A DNA stretch of 64,000 bases from Bhargavaea cecembensis (GCF_001619585.1 NZ_LQNT01000009.1:868001-932000); one strand, 5' to 3'. Numbered from the stretch's first letter, positions 8,670 to 17,157 are shown. Translations and numbers: made by a program. The notes: a model not told the origin generated them from the letters alone.

Positions 8670-9562
8670 GATTGACCGACCTCCTCGAACGTTTCTTCCT
8701 GCACGTATTTGTCTTCCAATGCCTTGATCTCTTTCAGCTTCACGAGCTCCTGACGCTCCTGCCACGTGCAGATCAGGGAGTGGACATTCGCCTGAGACTC
8801 ATCGCGCCGGAGCACTTCCAGGCTGTCACGGACCCCCTTGATGGCAGACCTCAGCACCGTATTGGCGCACAGCATGATGTGGAAGCCCATCGCTTCTGCG
8901 TCCTTCAGGGAAACGAGCGGGGTTTTCCCGCCTTCCACCATATTGATCAGATGCGGAACGCCCGGGACCGCTTTCGGGATTTCCTTCAGCGCGTCAAGCG
9001 ATGTCGGTGCTTCAACGAAGATCACGTCCGCCCCGGCTTCCCGGTACGCGTTCGCGCGGTCAAGCGCATCTTCCAGGCCATTCATGGCCGCCGCATCGGT
9101 CCGTGCGATGATCGCAAGATTTTCGTCGCTCCGCGTGTCGACGGCGGCTTTGATCTTGTTGACCATCTCCCCTTTGGAGATGACCGCCTTCCCGCTGAAG
9201 TGGCCGCATTTCTTTGGAGACACCTGGTCCTCGAACTGGATCGCCGATGCCCCGGCGCGCTCGAACTGGCGGACCGTCCGCATGAGATTCAGCGCGTTGC
9301 CGAATCCGGTATCCCCGTCGACGACGATCGGAATCGTCGTGACATCCGACATCCGGCTGACGACATCCGCAATCTCCGTCGATGTCGTCAGACCGACGTC
9401 CGCCCAGCCCAGCTGGGCATTCGAAATGCCCGCGCCTGTCGCGTACACAGCCGGGAAGCCGAACTCTTCCACCAGGCGTGCCGTCATCGCGTCATAAGCC
9501 CCCGGCATCAAAAACGCTTCGGGTTGTTCCAACAGCTTTCGGAATTGCTTATTCCGAGTCAT
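8666..9562 (-). CDS. Isocitrate lyase/PEP mutase superfamily C-C lyase
   Basis: 298 aa. Active-site features are visible. VDGDTGFG at 82-89 holds two Asp of the Mg2+ site, QFEDQ at 109-113 holds Glu111, and KKCGH at 117-121 places Cys119 as the catalytic cysteine of lyase members. The sequence is therefore closer to methylisocitrate, dimethylmalate or oxaloacetate-type lyases than to phosphonate mutases. The start has GGGGGAG then ATG at 9562. The stop overlaps the next flavoprotein start by 4 nt. In this operon it would split a 2-hydroxy/oxo-dicarboxylate to pyruvate, glyoxylate or similar plus a carboxylate. The exact substrate is unknown. Dimethylmalate lyase and methylisocitrate lyase are the main alternatives. 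Confidence 0.8.
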   Translation of the reverse strand: MTRNKQFRKLLEQPEAFLMPGAYDAMTARLVEEFGFPAVYATGAGISNAQLGWADVGLTTSTEIADVVSRMSDVTTIPIVVDGDTGFGNALNLMRTVRQFERAGASAIQFEDQVSPKKCGHFSGKAVISKGEMVNKIKAAVDTRSDENLAIIARTDAAAMNGLEDALDRANAYREAGADVIFVEAPTSLDALKEIPKAVPGVPHLINMVEGGKTPLVSLKDAEAMGFHIMLCANTVLRSAIKGVRDSLEVLRRDESQANVHSLICTWQERQELVKLKEIKALEDKYVQEETFEEVGQS

Positions 9563-9577
9563 TCCATCTCCCCCTAT

Positions 9578-10375
9578 TTAGATGGCCGAGTAGGCCGGTT
9601 CTTTCAGTTCATGGTGCCAGGTGATGATTGTCCTGGCGTTTTCCGGCAAGGTCATCCGGCGGAAATCGATCTTCTTCCTGCAAAGCACGTTGATCATTCC
9701 CGTTTTCTCCTCGCCTCCGGATGTGATGGTTACCCGGTAAGCACCGGGTGCCGGGAGCGTGTAATACGGCAGCAATCCGTTTTGCGGGCACCATTCCACC
9801 CGGTACGGTTCGCCTAGAAGGCGGTTTGCCATGCCGATATCTCCAGCGGAAAGCGCCTCACGGATCCGGGTCGAGCTGACCTTGTCCCCGTACAGATCGA
9901 CCTTCTCGACGACTGTCACGCTGTACGCCCCTTTGCCGTCGGCTTCAAGGGTCGCGACGTTTCCTGCGCCCATCTTGCCATACGTGTAATCAAACCCGCA
10001 GACGACATGGACCGCATTGAGGCCGGCCAAGTAGTCGGCGGCGAACTGCTGCGGCGATAGGCCTGCGAACTCGAGGCTGAATTCGACGATGAGAAAGTAG
10101 TCGACGCCGAGCTTTTTCAGTTTCTGTTTCTTCGTTTCAATCGGCATCAGGTAGTCCACCTGTTTTTTTCCGCCCGACAGCACACTTTTCGGATGAGGGA
10201 AAAAGCTCATCACGGACAGCGGCAGCCCCCTGCGGTCCGCTTCCCGCTTTGCTGTCCGGATGACTTCCTGATGGCCGGAATGCAGGCCATCGAAGAAACC
10301 GAGCGCAATCACATGGTCGGGAAGACTCAGCTGCCAATGATTCAGATTGTCATGGTTGATTTCGATGGTTTTCAT
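9578..10375 (-). CDS. FMN adenylyltransferase (FAD synthetase)-like protein without a recognizable riboflavin kinase module
   Basis: 265 aa. Residues 26-35 (GFFDGLHSGH) are the nucleotidyltransferase HxGH region and 167-175 (SSTRIREAL) the second signature of the RibF N-terminal domain. Bifunctional RibF is about 310 aa with a riboflavin kinase C-terminus. Here the C-terminal about 70 residues lack an evident PTAN kinase motif, suggesting an FMN-adenylylating enzyme only. GAGG precedes the ATG by about 9 nt. It sits between an extradiol dioxygenase and a lyase in a run encoding several flavoenzymes. The reasonable inference is a dedicated FAD supply for the operon's dehydrogenases and monooxygenases. 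Housekeeping RibF should be elsewhere. Confidence 0.8.
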   Translation of the reverse strand: MKTIEINHDNLNHWQLSLPDHVIALGFFDGLHSGHQEVIRTAKREADRRGLPLSVMSFFPHPKSVLSGGKKQVDYLMPIETKKQKLKKLGVDYFLIVEFSLEFAGLSPQQFAADYLAGLNAVHVVCGFDYTYGKMGAGNVATLEADGKGAYSVTVVEKVDLYGDKVSSTRIREALSAGDIGMANRLLGEPYRVEWCPQNGLLPYYTLPAPGAYRVTITSGGEEKTGMINVLCRKKIDFRRMTLPENARTIITWHHELKEPAYSAI

Positions 10376-10410
10376 TCCGCATCACCTCTTCAGTGTGGTC
10401 AGTCCGTGGC

Positions 10411-11364
10411 TCAGGCCATGATCGTGATGTTGTTGTCTTCCTTGTCGGACACCGAGTCGCCCCAGTACGTGTTACCGAGATCGCGTTCCTCGAGTGTCCA
10501 TTCGACCGGCTCCCAGTCCGGCTCGAAGATCAGGTAGCCGCCCGTGAACAGCTCCACCCGGCAGCCGCTACCGGGATCCATGACATACAGGTACAGTGCC
10601 TGGGAAATTCCGTGTTTGCCCGGCCCGATGAACCGCAGGCCGTTTTCCTTCAGGATGTCCGCCGCCCGCAGAATGTCCTGCGAGTCGTCCGACCAGTAGG
10701 AGATATGGTGGAGGCGTGCCGGTGACGGGAGCGACGGTTTCTGGATAAAGGCCAGGTCATGCACCAGCGACGTGACGCTCATCCAGCCCGCCAGAACATT
10801 GCCGTCATTGTCACGGACATACTCCCGCATCTTGAATCCGAGCTGCTCCCGGAGGAAATCGTACGTTAGTGCCGCATCCGTATCGGTATGGATGTTGACA
10901 TGGTCGAACCGGCGCGGGGAGACCCCCTTGGCCCACGCCTTGTATGTCTGGTTCTTCAGCACTGAGCGGCGGTGCTCATCCGCCTTCGGCTTTTCCACAT
11001 CGTAGTAGAGTTCGAATTGGTGGCCGCTCGGCAGTGGAAAGCGGATCGCTTCCCCGATCCCCGGCGTTGTGCCGGCAGGAACCGCTTCCACTTCGACTCC
11101 GTCCTGTTCCAGGAGTTTACGGAACGCCTGCACGTCTTCCGGACGCTTTGTCCTCCAGCCGATATGACGGACCTGGCCGCTTTCTCCCGCCTCAAGTGAG
11201 AGCGTATGATGCTGGAAGTCTCCCCACGCCCTGAGGTAGTGGACGCCGTTTCTTGCTTCCGTCTCCTCCAGGCCGATGACTTCCTTAAAGAACCAAAGCG
11301 ACTTTTCCAGATCTGATGAGACCAGCGCGACATGACCCAGCTTCGCAATTTCCGGATGTGCCAT
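10411..11364 (-). CDS. Extradiol (meta-cleavage) dioxygenase, module C
   Basis: 317 aa, a two-domain vicinal-oxygen-chelate type I extradiol dioxygenase. Predicted Fe(II) ligands are His155 (RRFDHVN), His219/220 (RLHHISYW) and Glu271 (RVELFTGGY). These fit the 2-His-1-carboxylate triad of BphC/HsaC/XylE relatives. Conserved LRAWGDFQHHTLSL lies in the N-terminal domain. It would open a catechol ring next to the hydroxyls using O2. Two paralogues (13059-14051, 17896-18897) share its layout. Unlike them it has no adjacent reductase or monooxygenase; the FAD synthetase-like gene follows by 35 nt. It is preceded by a 311-bp gap with the terminator of module B, so it probably starts its own transcript. 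Catechol substituents cannot be read from sequence. Confidence 0.9.
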   Translation of the reverse strand: MAHPEIAKLGHVALVSSDLEKSLWFFKEVIGLEETEARNGVHYLRAWGDFQHHTLSLEAGESGQVRHIGWRTKRPEDVQAFRKLLEQDGVEVEAVPAGTTPGIGEAIRFPLPSGHQFELYYDVEKPKADEHRRSVLKNQTYKAWAKGVSPRRFDHVNIHTDTDAALTYDFLREQLGFKMREYVRDNDGNVLAGWMSVTSLVHDLAFIQKPSLPSPARLHHISYWSDDSQDILRAADILKENGLRFIGPGKHGISQALYLYVMDPGSGCRVELFTGGYLIFEPDWEPVEWTLEERDLGNTYWGDSVSDKEDNNITIMA

Positions 11365-11552
11365 TTTTCATCCCCCCGACGCATGATGTATGCGGTTTCA
11401 TTTCTGTTGTGTTTATTGTATCTAAGGAAGTTTTACAGTTGTACAACAGAAAACAACGAGATTCCGATGCTTTTCCGGTATTTTTTATTAGTTTTTTCGG
11501 AATATTGGCGAGACTGAGCGTACAGCGAGTATAAGTCCGCAATTTAATGCGG

Positions 11553-11627
11553 TTTCGTCATTCGGGTCGGCAGTTTCGTCATTCACAGCCGATATATCGT
11601 CATTCACCGGGAGAATTTCGTCACTCG
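11553..11627 (+). repeat. 21-bp-period intergenic minisatellite (4 units)
   Basis: Units beginning TTTCGTCA(T)TC start at 11553, 11574, 11595 and 11616, exactly 21 bp apart. The first 11 bases are conserved and the remaining 10 vary. It lies in the gap 11365-11675 between module C and module B, where I see no gene. The rest of that gap is AT-rich promoter-like sequence next to 11364 and a terminator at 11642-11668. Confidence 0.8.
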
Positions 11628-11641
11628 CCCCGCCCCAAATC

Positions 11642-11668
11642 AAAAAAGGACCGGCACAATGCCGATCC
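11642..11668 (-). terminator. Rho-independent terminator of module B
   Basis: On the minus strand GGATCGGCA-TTG-TGCCGGTCC followed by TTTTTT. It starts 8 nt after the hydratase stop at 11676. Confidence 0.8.
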
Positions 11669-11675
11669 TCTCTCC

Positions 11676-12467
11676 TCAATTCATCACTTCTTCAGTTGCA
11701 AACGAGACTGAGACTTCACCGAGATCTCCAAAGTCAGCCTTAAATTCATCCCCCGGTTCGAATGGGACGGCTGCTGCCAGCGCGCCGGACAGGATGAATT
11801 GTCCCGCTTTCAGTTCGATTCCGTATTCAGCTACGGCATTGGCGAGCCATGCCACCGCGTTTGCCGGGTTACCCATGACGGCCGCTCCGGTTGCTTCATC
11901 GAGGAGTTCGCCGTTTTTATAAGCCTTCATTTCAACACCGGCCAGGTCGATGCCATCCGGACCTGTCTGCTTGTCCCCAAGTACCGCTCCAGCCGATGAC
12001 CCGTTGTCTGCAACGGTATCCTCGAATTTGAACTTCCAGTCCCGGATCCGGCTGTCGATGATTTCAACTGCCGGCACTACGTAATCGGTTGCGGCAAGGA
12101 CATCCTCCGCCGTCACGTCCGGGCCTTTCAGGTCCTTTTTCAGGAAAAACGCAATCTCGAATTCCACTTTCGGCTGGATGAACGCACCTGCTGCTACAGG
12201 TTGATCGCTTCCGTAGACCATGTCATCCAGGATATGTCCGTAGTCCGGTGTGTCGACACCAAACATGTCCTGCATCGGCTTGCTCGTCAAGCCGATCTTG
12301 AGCCCCTTCACTTCCGCCCCCTGCGCAATCCGCTCATGGATATTCAGCAGCTGGATCTGGTAGGCATCTTCTACCGTGATTTCCTCTTCGCCTGATGTAA
12401 ACGGCGGAATCGGCTTTCCGCTCCGTTCCGCTTCTCTCAATCGCTGTGCGGCTTTTACTCTGTCCAT
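11676..12467 (-). CDS. 2-hydroxypenta-2,4-dienoate hydratase-like (MhpD/TesE family)
   Basis: 263 aa from the ATG at 12467, which has GGGGGAG 6 nt upstream. An ATG at 12494 lacks a ribosome site. The sequence is a full-length hydratase/decarboxylase of the 2-keto-4-pentenoate hydratase family: GLKIGLTSKPMQ early, PKVEFEIAFFL (acidic metal ligands), AVEIIDSRI, and MGNPANAVAWLANAVAEYG near the C-terminus. The enzyme adds water to the dienoate left after meta-cleavage-product hydrolysis, giving 4-hydroxy-2-oxoacids. Last gene of module B. The aldolase and acylating aldehyde dehydrogenase that normally complete the route are not in the window. The related 4-oxalocrotonate decarboxylase is an alternative. 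Confidence 0.85.
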   Translation of the reverse strand: MDRVKAAQRLREAERSGKPIPPFTSGEEEITVEDAYQIQLLNIHERIAQGAEVKGLKIGLTSKPMQDMFGVDTPDYGHILDDMVYGSDQPVAAGAFIQPKVEFEIAFFLKKDLKGPDVTAEDVLAATDYVVPAVEIIDSRIRDWKFKFEDTVADNGSSAGAVLGDKQTGPDGIDLAGVEMKAYKNGELLDEATGAAVMGNPANAVAWLANAVAEYGIELKAGQFILSGALAAAVPFEPGDEFKADFGDLGEVSVSFATEEVMN

Positions 12468-12500
12468 CACTTCTCTCCCCCATCCATTAAACATACAGGA

Positions 12501-12530
12501 GGCGGCCGTACTCCCTGAGGGGCAGCCGCC
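12501..12530 (-). other. GC-rich hairpin between reductase and hydratase
   Basis: GGCGGC (12501-12506) and GCCGCC (12525-12530) can pair across an 18-nt loop. There is no T-run, so it is not a standard terminator. It could moderate read-through or stabilise the mRNA end within module B. Confidence 0.3.
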
Positions 12531-12554
12531 TTCTGCTATAGGTCCAATCTTCGC

Positions 12555-13034
12555 TTATACGACGCTGAGTTCCTGCTCTTCAAGGGCGCGATACTTGCCT
12601 GAGTAGAAGATGAGCGGGTCTTTTTCTTCCAGCTTGATATCCGTCACTTCTCCGATAAAGAGCGTGTGGTCGCCTTCAACATGCTCGTTGACCACATTGC
12701 AGCTGATCTGGGCGACGGCGTCCGGAACGACAGGAAGGCCATCCAGATCTTCGAACTCACATTTTTCACCGTCTTTTAGCTGGCCGGCGAACATCATCGA
12801 GAAGTGCTGCTGATCGTCGGCGAGCACGTTGACGGCAAAGCGGCCGGACTCTCTGACCCGCTCAAGGAACTTCGCCCGTTCCCCGATCGAAATGACCACC
12901 AGTTTAGGGGTAAGGGACACGGACATGAAGGCATTGGCTGTCATGCCGAACGGCTCATCGCCCACCTTGGTCGTCAGCACATTGACCCCTGTGGCAAACT
13001 TGCCCATCGCATTGCGGAATAAACGGTCATCCAT
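12555..13034 (-). CDS. Flavin reductase component (HsaB/HpaC-like), module B
   Basis: 159 aa with a GGAGGA ribosome site. Full-length flavin_reductase-like domain: FRNAMGKFATGVNVLTT at the N-terminus, GMTANAFMSVSL, FAVNVLADDQQ, and HTLFIGEVTD near the C-terminus. Such proteins reduce FMN/FAD with NAD(P)H and hand the free reduced flavin to an oxygenase. The dioxygenase and then the monooxygenase lie immediately upstream in the operon, so it likely serves the 14091-15284 oxygenase. By eye it is strikingly similar along its whole length to the 17389-17862 reductase, far more than the two monooxygenases resemble each other, pointing to recent duplication of this part. Confidence 0.9.
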   Translation of the reverse strand: MDDRLFRNAMGKFATGVNVLTTKVGDEPFGMTANAFMSVSLTPKLVVISIGERAKFLERVRESGRFAVNVLADDQQHFSMMFAGQLKDGEKCEFEDLDGLPVVPDAVAQISCNVVNEHVEGDHTLFIGEVTDIKLEEKDPLIFYSGKYRALEEQELSVV

Positions 13035-13058
13035 TAGGGATTCCTCCTTTAATAGTCA

Positions 13059-14051
13059 TCAGGCCTTGATCGTCGGGTTGTTCTCGGGCTTGTTGTCCAT
13101 CTGGTCGCCCCAGTAGGTAAAGCCGATATCCATCTCATCGACCGTCCAGACGATCGGCTCCCAGTCCGGCTCGAAGATGAGGTAGCCGTTCGTGAAGATC
13201 TCGATGCGGACACCGCTGCCCGGGTCGATGGCGTAAATGTACATCGCCTGAGAGATGCCGTGCTTGCCCGGCCCCTTGAAGTAGATGCCGTTTTCCTTCA
13301 GGATGTCCGCCGCGCGGAGAAGATCCTGTGCATTGTCCAGCCAGTACGAGATGTGGTGGACACGGTTCGGAGTCTCTGCATGCGGGTCGAAGCTCAGTGC
13401 GATGTCATGCACGAGCGGCGTGACGCTCATCCACGAACCGGCCAGTTCCCCGTCCGGCATCTCGACGCACTCACGCATCTTGAAGCCGAACTTATCCATC
13501 ATGAACTGGGACAGCTCCTTGACCGAGTAATTCGTCAGCAGGTTCACGTGGTCGATCCGGCGCGGCGATACCCCACGGGACCAGGAGCGGTGTGCCTGGT
13601 TTTTCAGGACCGAACGGGTTTCAGGGGAAGCAAGCGTCTTTTCCATCTCGAAGTATATTTCAAAAGTGTGCTCACTTGGCGTCTTGAAGCGGAACGCCTT
13701 GCCCTGGCCCGCTTCCGTTCCCTCTTCCACCCATTCCACTTTGATGCCGTCGTTTTCAAGCACTTCCGCGAATGCATCGACGTCTTCCGGTCGCTTTGTG
13801 CGCCAGGCGACATGGTCGAGACAGGACTCTTCGCCTGCGCGGATAGAGAGCGTATGATGCTCGAAGTCGCCCCATGCGCGGAGGTAGTGGACACCGTCTT
13901 TTTCTTCGGTTTCCTCAAGCCCGATGACTTCCTTGAAGAACCAGAGCGACTTTTCGAGGTCGGTCGACACGAGGCCGAAGTGGCCAAGCTTTGCGATTTC
14001 CGGCTGGACTTTGATGCGCTGCTGTTCCTGGACAGTTTCGAGTTTCGTCAT
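13059..14051 (-). CDS. Extradiol (meta-cleavage) dioxygenase, module B
   Basis: 330 aa, a two-domain VOC extradiol dioxygenase. Predicted Fe(II) ligands: His168 (RRIDHVN), His232/233 (RVHHISYW) and Glu284 (RIEIFTNGY). It carries the conserved C-terminal GYLIFEPDWEP stretch shared with the two paralogues. Its N-terminus is about 13 residues longer than the module C enzyme. It lies 24 nt upstream of the flavin reductase and 39 nt downstream of the monooxygenase in transcription order. This matches the hydroxylate-then-cleave logic of HsaA/HsaC-type routes. The product would be a meta-cleavage product passed to the hydrolase at 15308-16165. Ring substituents are unknown. Confidence 0.9.
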   Translation of the reverse strand: MTKLETVQEQQRIKVQPEIAKLGHFGLVSTDLEKSLWFFKEVIGLEETEEKDGVHYLRAWGDFEHHTLSIRAGEESCLDHVAWRTKRPEDVDAFAEVLENDGIKVEWVEEGTEAGQGKAFRFKTPSEHTFEIYFEMEKTLASPETRSVLKNQAHRSWSRGVSPRRIDHVNLLTNYSVKELSQFMMDKFGFKMRECVEMPDGELAGSWMSVTPLVHDIALSFDPHAETPNRVHHISYWLDNAQDLLRAADILKENGIYFKGPGKHGISQAMYIYAIDPGSGVRIEIFTNGYLIFEPDWEPIVWTVDEMDIGFTYWGDQMDNKPENNPTIKA

Positions 14052-14090
14052 GTTGAATTGCCCCCTTATATAAATGAAAGATTTCGTTGA

Positions 14091-15284
14091 TCAGGCGAAG
14101 TACGTATTCGGTTCCAGCCCGCAAATCGTGCGCCCGTAGGTCTCGATCAGGCTCGACGGAGTGATGAACCCGTGAAGGTGCATCGCAAGGAAGTCCCGGT
14201 ACACCAGTTGGAACGTGTTCCGGTTATAGGCAAAGACGGAGCCTGCGCCCGCGACCATCAGATCGATCGCTTCCTTGCAGAGCTGGTTGGCGTAGCCGAA
14301 GTCGGCCTTGATTTTGATGCTTTCCGCCTGGGTGAGCTCCTTGCCGTTCTTGGAATACTCATCGAGCATGTCAACTGCGCGATACAAATGCATTTCAGCA
14401 GAGTCGATCTTTAATTGTGCAGTCGCGACCTGCTGGTGCGTGATCGGCGCCTCGCTCATCTTGTCATAGAACGTGTTTCCAATGCCTGCTTTCATGACGC
14501 GCTCCATATGGAGATCCATCGCGGCTTTTGTAATGCCCAAGGCCGATGCGACAATCGATAGCGTCAGGGACGGCACGAACGGTGTCCGGTAAAGTGGGAT
14601 GTCCTGGAGCGGCTCGATCATGTAATGGCCCTTGGTTGCCAGCCGGTCGAGGGACACCCGGTGTTCCGGCAGGAAGACATCCTTGACTTCGACGCTGTTG
14701 GAGCCGGAGCCGCGGAGGCCGACGACATTCCAGTCATCGAGCACTGTAACGTCTTTTCGCGGAAGGACCATGATCGCCATCTCCATACCGCCGTTTCCGT
14801 CATCGACCGGGAAGCCGAAGTAGAACCAGTCCGCATGCGGGCTGCCGGAGACGAACGGCCATTTCGCCTCATGGATCTGATAGCCGCCCTCCACCTTGTC
14901 AATCTTGCAGACGATCGGCTTGAAGTTCCCCGCAAGCACCACATCTTCGCCCGGGCCGAAAATATCATCCAGACAATGCTGGCCGAATGCATAGGAGATC
15001 ATGTAATCCCGGATGTTCGACAGCGCCACGAACCAGCCTGCCGACCCGTTGCCGCGCGCAATTCCGGTGACGACATCGAGATAGGTGCGCATGTCGGTCT
15101 GGTGGCCGCCGAAGATTTCCGGGCGGAGAACCTTCAGAAGGCCCGCGTCCTGAAGCTTTTTGACGACTTCATCAGGCAGTGCGCTTTCCTGATCAATTTT
15201 CAGGTTCAGTTCGCGCAGTTCCGGGACGAAGCTTTCCGCCCGCTCTTTGAGTTCCGTGCGGATATCCGTTGCTACTTGTGTCAT
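14091..15284 (-). CDS. Flavin-dependent aromatic monooxygenase, oxygenase component, module B
   Basis: 397 aa, acyl-CoA-dehydrogenase fold, HsaA/HpaB-C2 (group D flavin monooxygenase) type. Markers: LRPEIFGGHQTDMRTYLDV, GNGSAGWFVALSN, the GLRGSGSNSVEV loop at about 195-205, and the C-terminal MHLHGFITPSSLIETYGR, which is typical of HsaA-like oxygenases and not of true acyl-CoA dehydrogenases. AAGGAG precedes the ATG. It would ortho-hydroxylate a phenol to a catechol with reduced flavin from the 12555-13034 reductase. It has a clear resemblance to the partial copy at 1-1111 and weaker resemblance to 18910-20076, so modules A and B probably differ in substrate. Confidence 0.88.
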   Translation of the reverse strand: MTQVATDIRTELKERAESFVPELRELNLKIDQESALPDEVVKKLQDAGLLKVLRPEIFGGHQTDMRTYLDVVTGIARGNGSAGWFVALSNIRDYMISYAFGQHCLDDIFGPGEDVVLAGNFKPIVCKIDKVEGGYQIHEAKWPFVSGSPHADWFYFGFPVDDGNGGMEMAIMVLPRKDVTVLDDWNVVGLRGSGSNSVEVKDVFLPEHRVSLDRLATKGHYMIEPLQDIPLYRTPFVPSLTLSIVASALGITKAAMDLHMERVMKAGIGNTFYDKMSEAPITHQQVATAQLKIDSAEMHLYRAVDMLDEYSKNGKELTQAESIKIKADFGYANQLCKEAIDLMVAGAGSVFAYNRNTFQLVYRDFLAMHLHGFITPSSLIETYGRTICGLEPNTYFA

Positions 15285-15307
15285 CTATAATCGCTCCTTA
15301 TCGTGGT

Positions 15308-16165
15308 TTAGACAGGCTCGGCAACTTTACCGCGGCTGAAGAATTCTTTTGTAAGATCAAGGAAACGGTCTTTCTGCTCAATTTGCGCCCAATGGCCGCA
15401 ACGCTTGAACACATGCAGTTCCGCGTTTTCCAGGTAATCCATGACATACAGGCTGCTCTGGAGAGGAACCAATCGGTCCTGGTGGCCGTGGATCAGCAGG
15501 AATTCCTGCTTCATCCGCTTCAGCGCGGACGGTGGCACCAGCATGTCGGACAAATGGGAATTCGTGAAGTTCTCCCTGTACGAACGGCGGACATCCTCAC
15601 GGTTGAAGATCTCGAAACGCTCGTCAACAATTGCCTGCAGCTTGTCTTCCATCCCCTCCAGGTCATACAGGAACCAGCTGAGCAGATTGTACATGGACTT
15701 TTTCGTAGGATCCTTATGGAAATTCGCCAGCTTTGCGAGTTCCGGTGTCGGCTCGGTGAGGCCGCCGCCTGCTCCCATCAGGACGATCCGGTCGAACCGG
15801 TCCGGCGCTTCCATCGCGAGGAATAGGGAAATTACGCCGCCGAGGGAGTTTCCGACAAGGTGCGCCTTGTCGATGTTCAGCGAATCCATCAGATCCAGCA
15901 CCTGCTTCAGTCGCAGGTTCATCCACTGCACCCCGTTTTCCGGGTATTCCGTCGGGTGGTCGGTGTCGCCGAAGCCGACCAGATCCGGGGCAATGACATG
16001 GAACCGGTCTTCGTATTCCGGAAGGATCGCTTTCCAGTTGGCAGCCGCACTCGCTCCCGGGCCGCTTCCGTGGAGGAGGATCACCGTTTCGGAATTTCCG
16101 ACGCCGCCTTCGTGGATATACGTTTCATAATCGCCTGTTTTAACTTTTCGCTGTTTGATTACCAT
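15308..16165 (-). CDS. Meta-cleavage-product C-C hydrolase (alpha/beta hydrolase, MhpC/BphD/HsaD-like), module B
   Basis: 285 aa from the ATG at 16165; a TTG three codons earlier sits too close to the AAAGGA site. The LHGSGPGASAAANW oxyanion-hole segment is the MCP-hydrolase signature. The triad is readable as Ser107 (GNSLGG), Asp230 (GHQD) and His258 (CGHW). The enzyme hydrolyses the C-C bond of 2-hydroxy-6-oxo-dienoates made by extradiol cleavage, releasing a hydroxypentadienoate (for the hydratase at 11676-12467) and an acid derived from the ring substituent. It lies 23 nt upstream of the monooxygenase in one operon. Cytosolic. Confidence 0.9.
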   Translation of the reverse strand: MVIKQRKVKTGDYETYIHEGGVGNSETVILLHGSGPGASAAANWKAILPEYEDRFHVIAPDLVGFGDTDHPTEYPENGVQWMNLRLKQVLDLMDSLNIDKAHLVGNSLGGVISLFLAMEAPDRFDRIVLMGAGGGLTEPTPELAKLANFHKDPTKKSMYNLLSWFLYDLEGMEDKLQAIVDERFEIFNREDVRRSYRENFTNSHLSDMLVPPSALKRMKQEFLLIHGHQDRLVPLQSSLYVMDYLENAELHVFKRCGHWAQIEQKDRFLDLTKEFFSRGKVAEPV

Positions 16166-16209
16166 TTGTATCAAGTCCTTTCTGTTTCTGAAGTTTTATG
16201 TGACGTGAC

Positions 16210-17157
16210 TCAGCGTACTTCAACTAGACTGCGCACCGGGTTACGCTGCGTGCCAAGATCAATGGCACCGTCGTCCGTTGCGATCGTCGCTTCGATGACA
16301 TCACCGTCGTTCAGGTACCGATCCTGTTTGAGCTGCCTATCAATCACCTGTTGCTTTTCCTCCGGCGAGGCGGTGAGGCTCGTCATCGTTGCCAATTCCT
16401 CAGGCTTCAGGTTCATCGCGACCCCGCCCGGCGTGCCGGTCATGAGCAATGCGCCCGGCTTGAGGTCCATGACCTGTGCGAGTTCCTGCAGGGTCTCGAG
16501 CGGATTGTAGAGCATCTGGCTGACCAGCGCCTGCTGGCGGACTTCACCGTTGACCTTGAGAGTGAGCCTGAGGTCGTCAAGCCGGCCGAACTCTTCTTCA
16601 GTGAGGACCGTGAAGTACGGCCCGACCGGACAAAACGTACGGTAGCTCTTGCCCTTATGCCACTGCAGCTGGGTCAGCTGCACATCCCTCGCCGATACGT
16701 CGTTCGTGATGACCAGGCCCGCGATGTACTCGTGGAGATTTTCTGCCGTGATGACGGAGTTGGCGTTCACTTCCTTGGCAAGGACCAGCCCGAGTTCAAT
16801 CTCATAGTCGAGCAGCCGGACATGTTCCGGACGGAGAATGGCATCCTCCGGGCCGCAGACCGAGCTTTCCGCCTTCGTGAAGATCATGTTGAACGCCGGC
16901 CGTTTAGGCGCCATCCCTGTTTCAGCGCGGTGCTCGCCATAGTTCACCCCCTGGCAGATGATCTGCTGCGGCGCAACGACCGGGCTGAGCAGTTTCACGT
17001 CTTTTATCTCGACCAGTGGACCTTCTTCTTGGAGTCCTTCCTCCAACAGCCCGACAGCATTCGCTGCTGTTGTCTTCAGCGGCGCAATCGCCCCTTCGCG
17101 AAGTACACCCCAACGAACTTTCTCTTCCTGTTCATAACGAACAATTTGGATAGCCAT
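16210..17157 (-). CDS. Fumarylacetoacetate hydrolase-family protein
   Basis: 315 aa and probably the first gene of module B. The C-terminal two thirds is an FAH domain: KIICQGVNYGEHRAE-like entry (about 72), EIELGLVLAKEVN with the metal-binding acidic pair, ITNDVSARDVQL, and MTGTPGGVAMNLKP near 255. Members include 2-hydroxyhepta-2,4-diene-1,7-dioate isomerase, 5-oxopent-3-ene-1,2,5-tricarboxylate decarboxylase, acylpyruvases and FAH itself. In this setting an isomerase/decarboxylase or acylpyruvate hydrolase acting on a ring-fission product is likely. A perfect cre site lies 50 bp upstream. It gives the operon a second way of processing the meta-cleavage product besides the alpha/beta hydrolase. 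Confidence 0.85.
   Translation of the reverse strand: MAIQIVRYEQEEKVRWGVLREGAIAPLKTTAANAVGLLEEGLQEEGPLVEIKDVKLLSPVVAPQQIICQGVNYGEHRAETGMAPKRPAFNMIFTKAESSVCGPEDAILRPEHVRLLDYEIELGLVLAKEVNANSVITAENLHEYIAGLVITNDVSARDVQLTQLQWHKGKSYRTFCPVGPYFTVLTEEEFGRLDDLRLTLKVNGEVRQQALVSQMLYNPLETLQELAQVMDLKPGALLMTGTPGGVAMNLKPEELATMTSLTASPEEKQQVIDRQLKQDRYLNDGDVIEATIATDDGAIDLGTQRNPVRSLVEVR

Noticed and set aside
8672-9817. 381-codon plus-strand open frame
   Set aside because: It is antisense to the PEP-mutase-family and FAD synthetase-like genes. It has low-complexity Arg/His-rich translation and no ribosome site; a GC-rich shadow frame.
11553-11627. Possible CRISPR array
   Set aside because: Period is only 21 bp with an 11-bp core and 10-bp variable part; no repeat-spacer sizes or cas genes.
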